DNA from: Prunella strophiata
Taxonomy: Eukaryota > Chordata > Aves > Passeriformes > Prunellidae
Length of the DNA stretch: 64,000 nt
Reading direction: 5' to 3'
Assembly: GCA_036583965.1 (NCBI GenBank)
Contig: JAZBQD010000028.1
Coordinates: 2,294,001-2,358,000, forward strand
Part shown: positions 29,401-44,400 of the stretch, in pieces
How positions within the stretch are numbered: the stretch's first letter is position 1
Layout: each line of letters opens with the position of its first letter
The notes under the pieces: generated by a model
Database searches by the model: none
What the model was told of the DNA's origin: nothing
Seen by the model: only the letters and a program-made list of their open reading frames with translations
Program-made: the position numbers and the translations under genes

Positions 29401-32400
29401 CAGAAGTGTTATTCAGGTATTTTTTCCTCCAACTGTGTATGGAACTAAGTGTGTAGAACAAACAACTACTTTTTTTTTTTTTTTTTTAATTGCAGAGCCT
29501 AAAATGGTAACAGTAGAGTTAATAATCTGACACATGGACAGATCTTTATTTCTGTCAGCTGCTATGTAATTCAGTAGAAGAAGATCTATGGTTACAGCAG
29601 CTCTATGACCTGGCTCTGGGAATGCAGAGCTTGTGAGAATGGATGAGTGTGCAGAAGTACAGGTACTTCTGCCTGACACACAGGGATTGGGCATGGATTC
29701 AATAATTCTGATGGTATGGCCACCTCCTCCAGATTGCAGCAGATGTTTAATTGAGATATTCCATGATCTTTGTAACTGACAGTATGCAAATATGAGTAGT
29801 CATATTTTTTAAGTAATTTTTCTAGGTATATGGGAAGAATTAGTATCAAATCCACCAAAATTAATCTTCCCAGTTAAAATCACTTTATTTACTGTGAGAG
29901 TTTAAAGAATTTCCCCATTTGCTTCTTGAACAGTGTATTTGGGTAAGCTAAGTCCTTCCAGAGCCATGCACATCCACCATGCACCCTTTTTGTTTTTTAG
30001 TTTCCTCAAAGTGCTTGAAAAATTCTGTGAGAGGAAATTATTTAGCTTTACTATTTCATACTGGGAACTCAGTAAAACAGACCTCAGCTGGGGAATGAAC
30101 TAAATCTGTCCAAAACACATGTGATTAAGCATAACATTCTCCCAAAGCTGCTGTGGGTTTGTGTGGATAAAAATAATTTGACAAACTAATTGAATTATAT
30201 TTAGATTGGTTTGATTAAATTTTTTTAATGAATCAAGAAAGCACCTAGGATTACAGCCTCAGTAAAAATGCATGATTAGAGTTTCTGGTTGCCTGTTTAC
30301 CAACAACAAAATAATTTCAGGCTCAAGTGAAATAGTCACTTTTGAGCTCACTGGATGATATCTGTCTAATTTGACAATAGGCCAGAGGTTCCAGAGCCAG
30401 AGTTCCTACAGGTTTCATGAATACAGATGAAACTGAGAAATTGTGAGGGTGTGAACTCAAACCTTCCTTGTACAACAGGGAAAGCAGACAGAGCTACACT
30501 TTAATAAAGTCTACTGAGAGGAAAGTGGCAGAGCTTACATGTCAACATGCTGAAAAGTTAACCTTAAGATGCTAATACATAGATAAACAGACTTTTCTAA
30601 TCTCAGCAGTCAGACAGCCAGCTGTTTTCCAGACTGACTCATAAGCACAAGAACCTGAGCCATTCCTTCTTTTTCAAGTAATCTTGCTGCCTCAGAGCTC
30701 TACCTATTTATAACCTGTCTAACAGCTGGGGCAGAGCTGCCCTGCAATTTGTGGAGCCTGCATGAGCAGACAGATGCTGTGCACATCTGCTGCAGCAGAA
30801 ACAGGGGCCAGTCCCAAAAGGTTTAGTTAAAAATGACAGAAACCATCACTGTCACCAAAGTGGATCCATCACAAAGCTGTGATTTCTGTTGCTTGTAACA
30901 GTGTTCAGCAGTAGCTGGATATTTTGTATGCTGAATGTAAATTCTCTTAATGGAAGGGTGAAACAATCCTTTCCAAGGGGAGAGGACACGATGGGCTTGG
31001 TTTAAAAATGTAATTTTATGAGGAAGGAAGCAAGAAGAAGGACTGGGGCCAAGATGGGGCCTGGTGAAGAAAAGGAAGAGTGGAGAAAATTATCCAGAGC
31101 AGTTAGATTTTACAGTCCTAATTTCTTACATTGTATAATGGTGCATATTTATCAAACAACTGAGTTCAATCAAAACCTAACATCAGACCACTGTGCTTCC
31201 TTCCTTAATTCTCACCCCATCCTCTGAAAAGCAGAGAACTTACAGAATGATCTGCTTTTAGTGAAGAATTTTTTAATCAGAGAAGACATAGGGCCTGTTT
31301 TTCATCTAGAGACAACAGTTTCTGATCTACTGGATACAGTCCTGAAGTCCCTTCAGAGAAAGCTTTGAGTAGAGATTTATCAGGGAGAGTTCATAAGGTG
31401 TGACAGCCGTGGAGCTGCTGGTTTGCCCTGCTGCCCTGCAAAGTGCCACCTCTCCATTCCTTCTCCCCCAGTGCAGTCCAGAACAAAAGGCACCTAAGCC
31501 TGGGAGACTGCAAAATACAGCAGGCCTGCCCCACTGTGTGAAAAACAGCAAAAATGAGAGACATGAACTATTATGCATACTAACATTTTACTTTAAAAGA
31601 TGGTGGAGGGAACACATTGTGTATTATAAAGAAGTGATAATTAGAGTAGTGGAGGCAAGTAAGGAAGAAGCTAGCTTGGTTTAAAAACTCAAAACCAAAC
31701 AGCCTGTTCCAGACACTGTGTTTAGCTGTGGTCTGACACCTGTGTCTAGTTGTGCAATGCACATTTGGCTCTACCCACTGATAGCTCCACTTACACCTTG
31801 GTAGTACCTGCTCATCCTGGCACCCAGAGACCTGGGGCAGGCAGAATTTGAGTCCAATCAATCTCACAGTCACTGCTGTGGAGTATTTTCACTTGACATC
31901 TTTGTTTAGCAAAGTCATTTGCATTTTTTAATTAGGCTTAGCCACATTGACTTCCTCATCTTTCTCAAGTACTGAAAAATCCTGTAGAGCCCCACAGAAT
32001 GGATTGCTGGGCACAGATAAGCAGAATGGATTTAAGTGCTTCTAACACTTTAATCTTGTTTTGTGCTTCTACATGTCATACAAATGTCTTTGAGAAAAAT
32101 AATTGATTTTTATAGTAGTTTAGGAGCAATGCTGTACCAAATAAAAGTATCTAGGTGTGTTAAAGAAAACATTAGGCAAATACTCAACTGTCCCAGAAAT
32201 CTGAGCATTCAGTTAGTAATGTACTATCAATGTTCTCTTTTCTGTAAATCAAACATCATCATAATTTCCTTTGCTTCAGTTGCTTATAGGATCAAAGAAT
32301 TCATCTGTTTGGCTTTGTAGACTGCAGGCAGTTGTTTTTCTTGGCTTACCAAAACCAGCCTGGGCAGAGGCTGCCAAGACAATCAGAATTTGGGGCTAGA

Positions 32401-35400
32401 GGGAGTCAGTCTTTCACCTTGGTTTCATTGTTAAATAGCTTGTTTTTAGAAACCATTAAATATTTTATATTCTTTGGTGCATCTGGGACAGTGTTCTTAG
32501 CCAGTGATGGTTTCAGTCATTTTTAAACAAAACCTTTTGGGACTGACCTCTGTTTCTGCTGAGTTATTTAGCAGAGTCTGGCCTATAATTAACCACAGCA
32601 GTTAAAACTTTATTGCATCATTGCATTTTGGCAATTTAAAGTTTCAACTGTTTCTATGAAATCTTTTCCCTGGAAGTGTCTAAAATTCAAAAGTACTGTT
32701 TTATGCACTTTTGTCTTTTTCTTTCTGGAGCAGCCTGGTCACTGAAGCATTGCTGCAGACTGTGCTTGTATTTCAGTGACAGGCCCACCCTGCTGAGCAG
32801 CAGTTCAGAGGAGGCAGGAAAAGGATAAGGTGCAGGACTGGCTTCTGAGCAAACCACAAACTGATTTCAGGTTACTACTTATTATTTTGCTCATGAACAA
32901 ATTCTCCTTTGAAATACCATCCTCCTGCAACAGTCTGATGGAACCATAATTTTTTCCATACCAACAATTTTCAAATACAGGAAATGGAAAAAGTCAAGAT
33001 TAACTTGAACAAAGCTAAATGATGGTATCAATTATGGTTTATTGGTTTATATTTATCATTTTTTTTATTTGGAATAGCCAGATCTGTTAACTGTCACAGT
33101 AATATTATCTAGTCCTCTGAGATTCTATTTAACATTTAAATGGATACAGAAAGAAAGAAAATAAATAAGCATAATAAGACCTATAAGAAGATTAATGCAG
33201 GCATATAAGGTTTTACAGAAATGTACATTAACTCTTTAGTCTTGCACAAGCAGTAATAATTTCTATTCGTTCTATAGTAAAAACTGCTTTTGATGCCAGT
33301 CTATAAATAAAAGTGGTGACAGAAATAAAAATGAACTTTGTAATGGTACTGAGAGAGAAGCAAAGGGTAGAAATATCAGGCTGGCTATTGCTCCTGGCCT
33401 TGATGGGTGCAAAATCATCTCTGTGAAGGAAGTTTTACACCCAGCAGGTGCATATTCATTGGGGCAGTCACAGAGTGGTTGGTACCAAGATTCCCATCAA
33501 ATGCAGTGAATTTGCCCAAGAGCCCAAATGTCTGAAGATGCAATGTGGGGAGACTTCTGCTCTCCAAAGCCTGAGTCAGAGGGAAAACCTGACAGCAGCT
33601 TTTCAGCACATGAATCAGAGCTATATTGTAGAATTTATACTGAGAGTTGGAGCCATATAGACCTCAAGTATCAGTTATGAAAATTTTCTTTTAGTAAATA
33701 ATTGTGGTGAAGTGACCAAAGCCATAAGCTTCCAAACAAAGTTTGCAATCAGCCTCCTTTCACACAAGTAATACCAGACCTAGATGATAAAAAAATTCAC
33801 AGGATCTTCAAAACTATTTAGTTTGGTTCCTTGTTAGCTAATGGATGATCTTATGTGACATTTTAGAACATTTATTTAGAAACCATCATTTCACAGCTGT
33901 TTGGTTTTTTATCTTTCTGGAAAAAAAAAAAAAAAGGTACTTGAAACTCTATTGGCATTACAAGATTTAAGAAATTTCAATTTTAAAGAACAGGGGGGTC
34001 AATGATTAGGGAACCTTACAAACAGTACACATATATCTACACACACATTTATATCTATAAATCACAAGAAGTCCAAGAGGTTTCATTTAGCCATCACATT
34101 AGCATAAATAAGACAAGTGAAAATAAATGCAAAGTTCTGTTTGGGAGCTTTGCAGATCAGCATTTTGCTAACCATCAAAACAAATGCTCCTGTCACACAA
34201 ACTGGCTGTATGGATGCAATCTGCTGGAAAAGGCATTTTGGGCCATCCTAATATAAGTCAAAAATATATGAGTGATTCTGGTCATTTTCAAAGAGACAAA
34301 GCTCACAGCAAGTTTCTGGACAAAATCTGGCACGTGGCCACTCCTTTGGTATTTTCTGTGGGTTACAGTTTACTTTGGCTCACAAGTACAGAGTAAAACA
34401 ATATTTTTTTCCTTGGGCTTTCACTGACTCCAGCTCCTGAGGGAGCCCATCATGCAGCTGTAGGCTCTCTGAAATAGTCACCATTCCAGTGAGCAATGCC
34501 TTGGAGCAGCTCTGTTCTGTTACTGTGCTGTGGGGAAATTACAGTGATCTAATCTTTCTAAAGCCAGGAGACTCAGACTTAGGTCTAATAGAAGTTTAGA
34601 GCAACTGTATTGTTTTTCTGCTTTGCAGAGATTAAATTACGATGAGAAGAGGTTCAGAATTCCAAATCTGCCATCCTAGCACAGAGTTATTGCTAAGAGC
34701 AAAAATTATTGTGGTCAAAGATTCCATTAAGTCCTTAAAACAACTGTCACAGCAATCACAGTTGATGTAAAATTCAATCACCCTCTTCACAAACTGTACC
34801 TTCACAGTCCTGCATTTAAAAAGGGACAAAGTGTTTAGAATAATAGTGTATAAGAAACAACACACACCCTGAGAATAACAATACCTGCCCAAAATATGGA
34901 GGAGAAACAACATGGAAGTAAAATGCCTTTAGTATTCCAAAGGATAATGCTAAATAATAACCAGAAGATCACTGCCCTGGTGTAAGATGCATGTCACTCA
35001 CAAGCAGCAGGGCAAGATGCAAAGCAGCCCAGTTAATTTAAAAGTGGCACTGGAGAGCTGCATCCCTGGTCACCCAAACCAGGACAGAGAGGACCCAGCT
35101 GGCTGTGCTGACATGCAGCTGCCTTCTGCTCCTGCACTGCTCTCTGCTCAGCAGCAGATGGTACCACTTCAAGGGAACAAAGTCACTGCTGAGGGCATGG
35201 GGGAAGCTCTCACTGTGAGGGACAGCTCAGGCTGATCCTGCCTTTCCTGCTGTGGAGCTGCAGTTGCTGCTGCAGTTCTCTGCCATGAGAACTGCATTCC
35301 TACCAGCACTTTAACTGGTTTTTTACATAAAACTGCCAACTGGGCTCAGCTCGTTGCTCACCTTCTCATATCCCACAGTTGTGTCCTGCACAGCCTCAGG

Positions 35401-38400
35401 TTTAGGCATTTATACTGTTTTAACTTGGCACCCAGGAACTGCCTGCTCAGATCTTTCTCCTGAGATCTCTCCTGGGGCTAATTACCTTTTTTACTTCTGT
35501 TTGTAGAAAATTAGACATGAGTTTTATGGGCAGATAAAAGAGCAGTCTCAAAACAGTTGTTCCCTCTAAGTGTCTCGTGGGGTGTCTGAATTGGCACCTG
35601 GCATGAGCTGACTCAGTGATGTGTCAGGGAGGGGATGGGAAAAGCAGAACAGCACAGACCTGGGAGATAAAAACTCTACAGCTCATTTTCAAGGTAGCAT
35701 TTACATCCTGAAATACCAGCCAGGACAGCACAGACCATGGAGAGTTCTACACAGTTCTGGTGCAAATGCAAACATCTGCACAGACATTTAGCCTCAGCTG
35801 AGGTGTGTGGCACCAAACCCAGCCTGCTGGGGACACCCAGGCCAAAGCTGAGGGTCAGATGGAGGGGGGCAGTGCTGGAGTGACAGGGATGAAACAGTTT
35901 GTGTCACCTGCATACAGTCCTGCTACCACTTGGATGGTCTTTTTATCTGTGTTGTCCTAATCCAGCTACTGATGGATTAGAAACTAAGAAACTGTGCTTA
36001 GGAGTGTCCTTTAGGTTACAAAGTCATAGGCTCAAATGCTAGAAAATGGCAGCTACACAGTGCTCTGATTCTGCATCATTTTCCCCCTTTTTGCAGGCTT
36101 CCTGTTCACTGAATCAGGCAGAAATACTGCATTGCATAAATGTGGGCATGTGAGGTAAAATTCAGGTTGCACAAGCCATCTGTATAGAGTTCTCATTTTT
36201 GAGTCTTGTCTCTTCAGTTTAGCTTCCTTTCTTTTAAAATAGATATTGAAACTTTTGGGAGGGTACTATAATGTAGATTTATTTGATTTTATGGGGGGGA
36301 AAAAAGCCTATCTCCTGCAGCACTTCAAGCATATGTTGGCCATAGTCCTTCACAGCACAGAACACAGGACTGGGACTCACTTTGCTTACCAGGTTAACTG
36401 TATCCTGAAGCCATTTGCCAGTGAGGGAAACATACTGTGTTTACATTACATCCTTAAATACTTTATAGAAAAGAATTTCTTAATGTATAGTTCTTTTAAG
36501 AAGTGAGGTGTCTACATAATTTCTACACCAACTCAAGAGCAGATTTCAGAACTCCACTGAATTTTGAACTGCAAAATCCACAGAACAGGAAATGCTAAAA
36601 GACTGCTTTGGCAGTGTAGTAAATCAATGTCAATGGAATTTGACAAGTGTGTTTGGACACTGGATTCAGTACTGCTGCAGGTTTTACAGTGCAAGTTCAG
36701 TAGGTTCTGAAAATTAATTAAAAAATTAAAAAAAAAATAAAAAAGAAAGATAATGTGAAATACTAGATATTCCTGCTTGTACTGAGGTCCTGAACCAGAG
36801 AGGATTGTTTTGGCTGCTTGGAGAGGCAGTCAGTGTCACAGGTAGCAGTGCCACTGTTCATCCCAGCAAAGCCATGAGCCCCCATCCCATGGAGGCAGCA
36901 AGGGCAGGCCAGGGTTCATCAGAGAATCAGGTGTTTGGCAGGAGACACAACTGCTCCTGTGCAGCTTTCTCACAACACTGCTCAGTAACAGCCCTGCCTG
37001 CACCGGGGGGTGACCCTGCTGGAGAGAAACCAGCCCCACAGCCCTGCCCTGGTGCCACTCTGATGGCTCCCTGAGCAAACACACCTCCTTGCACCTGCAC
37101 ACTCACAACTCACATCTCATACTGCTTGGGCAAGTTCATGTGCAAATCAAGAGTGCCATTTTCTAATGCTTTTTGGTAACTACCTTTTGCTTATATGTGA
37201 AATGCCTACATGTGAAAACCCAGCAGGAAGTAAGAGAAGTGTTTGTCTAATCAGCTGTAGCATGTTTAGGATATTACATAACCACCACACTATGTTGCTA
37301 GAGGATATTTTTACTATTTTGTAGTTTAGACATTTTTATAACTATTTCTTAAAAGTTCAGCAGATGACAGTGGCATATCCTGATTGTTGTCATTATCCGA
37401 CACAGAAATATTTTTGCTAAAATTGTAAAAGGGCTGGAAAATGTATTGGTAAGTTCATGTAAAGATGACAAACTATTTAAAAGGGCAAAAAGCTTTCTTG
37501 TTCACTGGGGGTTTTTTTTGGTTTATAATGGGAACACTGGCTGGATCTTTCCATCTGCTGTGCTGGCTGTTACTGCAGATGGTCATAATCTGTACATATG
37601 GCATGTGCATATATAAACTGAAATCAGGGTTGTCTTGGTGTAAATGCAGGCACACAACAGGAGCTTGGGTGCCCAACACAGCAGTGTTGGTGAAGGGGAT
37701 AATCTAAAGCATTTTCATTTTCTATGGGATATTTACATGGAATTAAGAAAAGTATTTCCTCTTCACTGAAAAAGAGGCAAAAAAAAAAAAAAAAATCACT
37801 CATCTCTTTTATGTTAAACTTTGGATCTGCAATTTATTTGGAGTCAGGTGTTGGCTTCAGCTGCTCCTTGAATTTGTGTTAGGTTTTGGGTTAAATGAGG
37901 ACAACACCAAACTCTCATAAACTTCACAGTCAGCCTAGTTTTGGAGTCCCTGCTTCTAGCTCAGAGCTGGAGGAGGGATTTTCTTATTAGAAAATGGCCT
38001 TCCAGTAAGCATATAATAAAACAGAAGTCTGCAGAAATTAAATGGTCTTTAGATCTGAAGTTTCTGTTGAAGTCAATCTCACTACCATTAAATAGTCACT
38101 GAAACTCATAATAACCAAAGAAGTGGCAAAAGCCCTTGTCATCAAAACTAGAATTTTCTGGTGAAGCACTCACCAGGCAGTTCAGCTTTTCTGCACTGTG
38201 GTGCTCAGTTAGCAGTGCTGAAAACTTCCTGTTGACTATTGCCTCATGAACCAAGTTTATAAAATTACTTTCAGAAAGTGTTAAACTTTTCATAGACATT
38301 CTGGAAAGTTAGGAAAAATACTCCAATATTTATGTGGTGTGCAGGAAACTCTAAAAGCAACTCACAATTGCCCTTACAAAACATTTAGCAACAAGTGCCT

Positions 38401-41400
38401 GAAAAGAAGTCATTGGAAAAGCAAGACATGAAGAATTTATCAGATATATGATCAAATGTATTTTTAACATTTCCTCTACCTTTACTAATATCCTCTGTAT
38501 TACAGTTTCTTTGCCACATGTGCTCATTCATCAGACAAGCCAATTGTCAGCACAGATAAAGTAATGACTCTTATTCCCTTTTTTCCTCCTTTCTTAACAT
38601 CTGCTCCTCTGTTCTCTTTACTAACCTTTCTACCTTTCTTGTATTAGGAAAGGCTTCAGCTACAAGGCTAGAAAATGAAAACATAGTGACTTTAAAAGGG
38701 TTTCTGCCACTGTAATACAAGTTTATAAAGTGCTTTTTCTTTTTCTCTCTTTACAGGTTTGCTTTGTGAATTTAGATGCCAACAGAGATGATTGCAGTGA
38801 TGAGCAAGTGAAACAGGTAACTGCTTAGGTCTTAAAAACATGCACAATGGATCTATTCAGGCCCACCAGGACTTTCCAGTAAAAATACAGATTAAAATTC
38901 TATAAGCAAATCAAAGCTAACCCTAGATTTTTAAGTGTTACAGAGAGCAATGCATAAGGAATCTGAAATTGTCTCAACACTGTATGTTACATAGCATTTC
39001 TTATTCCCATCCTAGAAATTTGTAATGGATTGTTGCAGTCTGAATTCACAGCAGTTTTATGAGTAGATTTCTTGCTTTTATCAGAGAAATGAACATGGAT
39101 ATGTCATACATCCAGTTTCTTTTCATTTGGCATAATACTACATGAAAAGAGTTTCTAGTGTCCTGCTTTACCACCAGTTTTTGATTTCTTTCTCTGTCCT
39201 ACTGCCAAAAGGCCCCTGAAAATCTTCCACTCATCTAGGTCTTGTTCAGCTGAGCTGTCTTAGTCAAACTCCACATAGATAGATTATGTACTCTTGAGGA
39301 GGGGTCTAGATTAAACAGAATTAAAGATGTGTTTGATCTGTTTAACTGAAAGTTACAATGGTGGGAAAAAAGAAATTTTTAAAAAGCAGTAAAAAACCCT
39401 GGTTATTTTACAAGCACTGAGACAAACTACATCATTATGTGATATTTAAAACACATACCATTCCAGAAAAACAATTAAATCTGCAGAAGTCACATTTTAA
39501 AGAAAGCACCTAGTGTCATTTTTATGCTTACATCTTCCTTTATCAGTTCCTTTTACCATCCTGGCTCAGTGCCCATGTTTGACACACCAATACAGAAGCA
39601 GTATTCTTAGTGAGTGAACACAGGTGGGATCTCCTGACAGTACCCAGGGAGTTCCTTGGTTAAACCATTCCAGTTCACTTGCTGGAAACACTTCTAGCTC
39701 ATAGAACAGCCAGTCCTTGATGCCTCCTGCAAGTCATTTGTTAGCAGGAACAGTTTTTCTATGCTGTGTTCTGCATCCTGGACCTGTGAAAATTCAGTTG
39801 TCAAAAATAAATATGGCATCTTGCAGCAAAATAATTTTTCTATTGAATCAGCAGGTTAACTGTGCAGAACAGCTTGAGAGGTTTTACTTTACTGGAGCCA
39901 CAGAAGCACTGGTTGTTTTCTAAAACGTGGTGGTTTTAGTGTTGTTTACAGTGTTTGTTGAGGAACAAAAGCTATAAGAGGAAATGACAAAAGTTTCTCC
40001 CTCAATCTTAGAGCTAGACATCTGTTCTCAGTTTTCAGTGCAGGTAATAAAAATCCCCTCCTAGCACAGGTGCTATGCATTCTTTTCCAAGGGGAAACTC
40101 CCTCATCCCCATTTCTGTGTATAATAAGCAGGTTTTGTAAATTAGCATTGAGTAGCATGGAATTTTATGCAATACACTGGTGTGGAGAAAGCATTTCTTA
40201 GAAGAATTTTGAAGGTGATAGCACAGCTGTTGTTCATATGAAATATATAACTATTTACTAGTAGGTACTTGATTTACTAATAGATTCTGTTAGGATTTTG
40301 TATTACTGATTGAACCTTGGAATGGGTTAAACTGGGGGGTTTCGTGTAAAATAATTATGCTTCCAGACTTCTTTCTTTTCTGAAGAAAAGGCAAAGAAAT
40401 GAATTAAAATATATATAAAATGCCATAACTTCCTACCTAAGAAATCTGATAAAATGTGGCAATTTAGGCAGAAAAATAGAGATACTTCAGGAAGTGTTTG
40501 TGATAACAGAAAGGGTTATAATTTTAAAGAAAAAAAAATGATGAGAAATTTTTATGCTACAGTGAAACATCAAACTGAATTGAAGCACTGAATTCAATTA
40601 TGTCACATAAAAATACTTAGTCTCATCTGAAGATTGTTCCCCTGAAAAGTGGATGGTTTCCCAATATTGATTTAGCTTTTCTAAGCCAGAAAGTTTTATT
40701 GCATCTAATTCAATCCAAGGAGAAATAACAGCACTGCAAGCTTAATATTTTGAGGATGAAAAGGGAAAAAAATGAAGTATTGTTGCCTTGGTTAGTAAGT
40801 AAAGCAGATGGCTGGGTGCCCAAACCTGCACTCCCTGAAGGGCTTTGCCACATGTTCTGCACTAACACATGGGCCACAGTGGTGCAGAACACGGGGGTGG
40901 TATTGACTCTGCTCCTGCTCTGAGGGCTCAGCCTTGGTTCTCTGCTCACAGAACAAGGACACCAAGATCCTTGGCAGAGAGAACTGCACTCTCAGAGTAG
41001 GTATTGCCTTTTTGGCCTGGTCCTTCATACACAAAGGAGCACAAATGTCCCCTGCACATGCTGGGGGCAATACAGATCTCCTGTACAGCATCACTGATGC
41101 TGTGACTGTTACTGCTTTTGCCTCTAACAAATACATAACATATAGGGAGTGACTGCATCATTAGAAATGGAAGGTCATGAAGGTATGCAGTGTAACAGCA
41201 AAGAAAGGCTTATTTCATTATCTCCAATATTTTTGCTGTTCCACGTTTAGCATTGCATCGATTTGATTGGCAACTTCCAGGTAACTTCCTCTGGTTTCTT
41301 GTTAGTCATATGCCTGGAGGAAAACAGGAAGACTTGCCCTGTTCTCATTACCATACCTACTGGAGCTTTTGTGTTTCAGACCATGAGGGAGACACTGTTT

Positions 41401-44400
41401 TCACAGCCCAAGGAACTCCCATGGAACAGGAAGTATTCAGATGTACCAATCCAATCAAGCTGTTTAGCATGTGAAAACGTGAGGGATGGCAGATTGTCCT
41501 GCTGGACACTTGAGCAAAAGTTCATATTGTCATCCTTGTCTTGTCTGGTGTCTCAAAAGAAAGAATGTGCATTTTAATGCTGCCAGTTCTATTCTTAATC
41601 TACTCTAAGTGATACTTCCAAGTGAGCTTTCTAAAAGGATTCCTATAAGTGATATTTCATTTTAATATTTATAACTGTGCAACTCAGACTTCATTTCCTG
41701 AGAGCAAAATCTCTGTTTCATGCTGCAGAAGTTGATCAGTGTCTCACCCAACCTCCCCAAACTGATCAGTTCGATGAACGTGCAGCCACCGAAGGAAAAT
41801 GAAATTGTCCTGCTGAGTGGGTTGGCATCAGGAAACCTTCAGGCTGATTATGAGGTTCCCCAGGTAGGAGTCAAACTCATCTTTAAGATCACATCATGCC
41901 TCTGAAGGATGGAATTTGGAAAATGGGGAAATGGAACCTGAAAGCAAAGACCTGAGATCAATTTGAGACGAGTGGAAGTTTGTGAACGTATGAACAGCCT
42001 CTGTCAGACAGATTTAAGTGTGGTGCACAGCAGGGGGACACACACCACGTACACAAAGATAGCTGAGAGATCCTGCTGTTCCCCCTGGATCCTGCAGATC
42101 TGGGTTGCAGCTGGTAATGCTTTAAGCCACATTAGCACTTGATCCTTCAGGGGAGACACTGGTGGCAGAGGTGATGACTGATTCCTAAGCCCAGATTTCA
42201 AGCAGAGGGGGAGTGGAAAGAGGTAACACTTCTGTGCATAGAGCTGGGCCAGGGCACAGCCCCTACAGACTCCCTTTCCAGTGGTCTTGCCACCTCCCAC
42301 TTTTATTCCAAATCCATCTTCACCTCTCAACTTCATTAAAACCACAGAGTTGCCCTGGAGTACAAAACTGTCTCAGCAAATTTAAAACATGAACAGGTAT
42401 TGCCAGGTTTGTCTGCTGCAGATAAGAAAAAAAAAAAGGAACTTTCCTTCACTGAAGTTACCTTGTGTACAAAAGCCTTCCTGAAGCAGACCCTGTGACA
42501 GCTGTATTGCAAAGATCACTGAATTTTATAGTTTGCCAGTAAGCTGATCATTAAAGAGAGCAATTACCTGGTTATTGAGCTTTCTTGCCACTCATGACTA
42601 ACGGCTGAGTTTAGAAATGTTTAACAAGTACAAGCACAAGGCTGTGGGGGGAGGATGGAGCTCCAAACCCCACATCCCAAGATGTTGCAACCCACACAGG
42701 GGTGGTCTGAGACCCAGACAAGGTAACTGAAATGCCCAAGTCAGCCCTGTCTCCACAAGCCTACAGACACTGAGACTGGCAGCGCTCTCATGGAGAGTGG
42801 AGTCTAAGAGACAAACAGGAACTAAATAAATTTCTGTCGAGTAAAGCTTTGCATTGAGACTGGATGAGATTTATTGGCCAGATATGCCACAGGCATCCTA
42901 TTGTTTGGCTTTCAGAGAAATTCATTTGTAAGGTGATTGGCAGAGTTTTTGTAAAAGGATTTTTATGCTGCTCCCCCTCAAGCCATTTTCACAAGTACAA
43001 CCCCACAAAATGTGGATTGAGGGAAAAGCAGGGGAATCTAAAGATGCATCTGTTTTTTTATAACATTTTTCACAATACAGTGTATGTTCAAGCCTGATTC
43101 AATTTCATAGCAGCTATCTAATTTATATTTTCTGTTTTAACACACTAATCTATCTGGTTTTCTTTTCAGACACATTTTTTAGGTGGAAAGGAAGAGCAAG
43201 CTAATAAACACTGCTAATAAACTCATCCCACTCTCTTTATTAGTAGATGATTGGTTTGCATTCACAGTCAAAGACAAAAGGTCCAGGATTGGGGTCACTT
43301 TCCTATGTTAGATACTGTGCAAATGCCCAGGGGGTCCAGGGCATCTTTTGCACAGCCTAAAACCTCTGCCTCAATCCAATCCAAAGCTGGTGCCACCCAG
43401 CCTGGCTCTTTCCTGGGAGCCTGAGTTCAAAGCACAACATCACAAGCTGCAAAAGCTTGGCTTTGGTTCAGGATACATCCATACAACAAGCATGGTCCCA
43501 TGCAGAGACATCGACTCAGCTCTGTTGTATAAAATGTCCAACTGTTTTAATATCAGTAAAATGAGGATAACAAGAGTTCCTTCCTCTCAGTTTCTGTCCA
43601 ACTTTCAACTTAATTGTACAGCTTCTCTAGAGAAGGCAGATTTATATCAAGGCTGAGCACATTGTGCACTGGATCCTCATTTCCAGTGGGAGGTTGTATT
43701 GGCCTGAAATAATGGGGCTTTGGACAAAGAGGGAGAGCAGCAAAGAAACAAAATAAAATCGCTATTTAAAAATGATCTGTTGGAACAGCTAAAGGTGACC
43801 TGCTCTTCACAGTCTTATCAGCCAGTATTTACAGGGCTGTCTTCAAACAAGCTTTGCAACAGAAATGATCCTGAAAAGGAATTTGTGCCCACAAACAATT
43901 CCCTGAAGAGAGGTAATGCCGGGTAGTGTGAGGCCACTAATAACAGCATGTCAAATGAGTAACATCAAATAATTCTGTGTCATTAAAACAACAAGTTCAT
44001 TGAAAACACACAGTCCCCTGTGATACAGCTGGGTTCTCTACTAAAACACTTGTATAACAAAAGCTGTCAGTCCAAGAAACCTTATTTTGGCATACATGTA
44101 ACTGCACACTGTTACTAACACTGAAATGACAAACCATATTGCATCTTTGCAACAGAACATTCCCGAGATATTTATAGAGAGGGAAGCTTAAAATAAGTGT
44201 TATTTTTTAATTGAATAACTGAGATTCTTTTCCCCCTCCAGTGTCCTTGGCTGGCAGATGTCTGCTTGGTTCAGTGTGCGAGGGGGGACAGGAGGAACAG
44301 TGCAAGCTGCATCATTTTTGAAATAAACAAGTTTCTGATTGGACTTGAGCTCGTGCAGGAGAGGCAGCTGCAGATTGAAACTCGTGTCCTGAAGCCTGAG

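Larger units (their letters stand above)
20503..38756 (+). other. SPHKAP intron 3 (about 18.3 kb)
   Basis: This is the largest intron in the window. It runs from GTAAGT to a strong polypyrimidine acceptor (CTTTTTCTTTTTCTCTCTTTACAG). It holds simple tracts: poly-T at 29470-29487, poly-A at 33921-33935, an A/T-rich run at 36715-36746 and poly-A at 37779-37795. Locally GC-richer patches (about 21100-21520, 34980-35280 and 36800-37090) are not CpG islands and have no supported gene. No nested gene, tRNA or recognisable retroposon was found by eye. Confidence 0.75.

Noticed and set aside
29470..29500. Strong poly-T plus CAG resembling a splice acceptor in intron 3
   Set aside because: No conserved coding sequence follows, and SPHKAP exons 3 and 4 already join in frame.
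36800..37100. GC-richer patch resembling a promoter or exon
   Set aside because: CpG is scarce, open frames on both strands overlap without similarity, and it lies deep in an intron.
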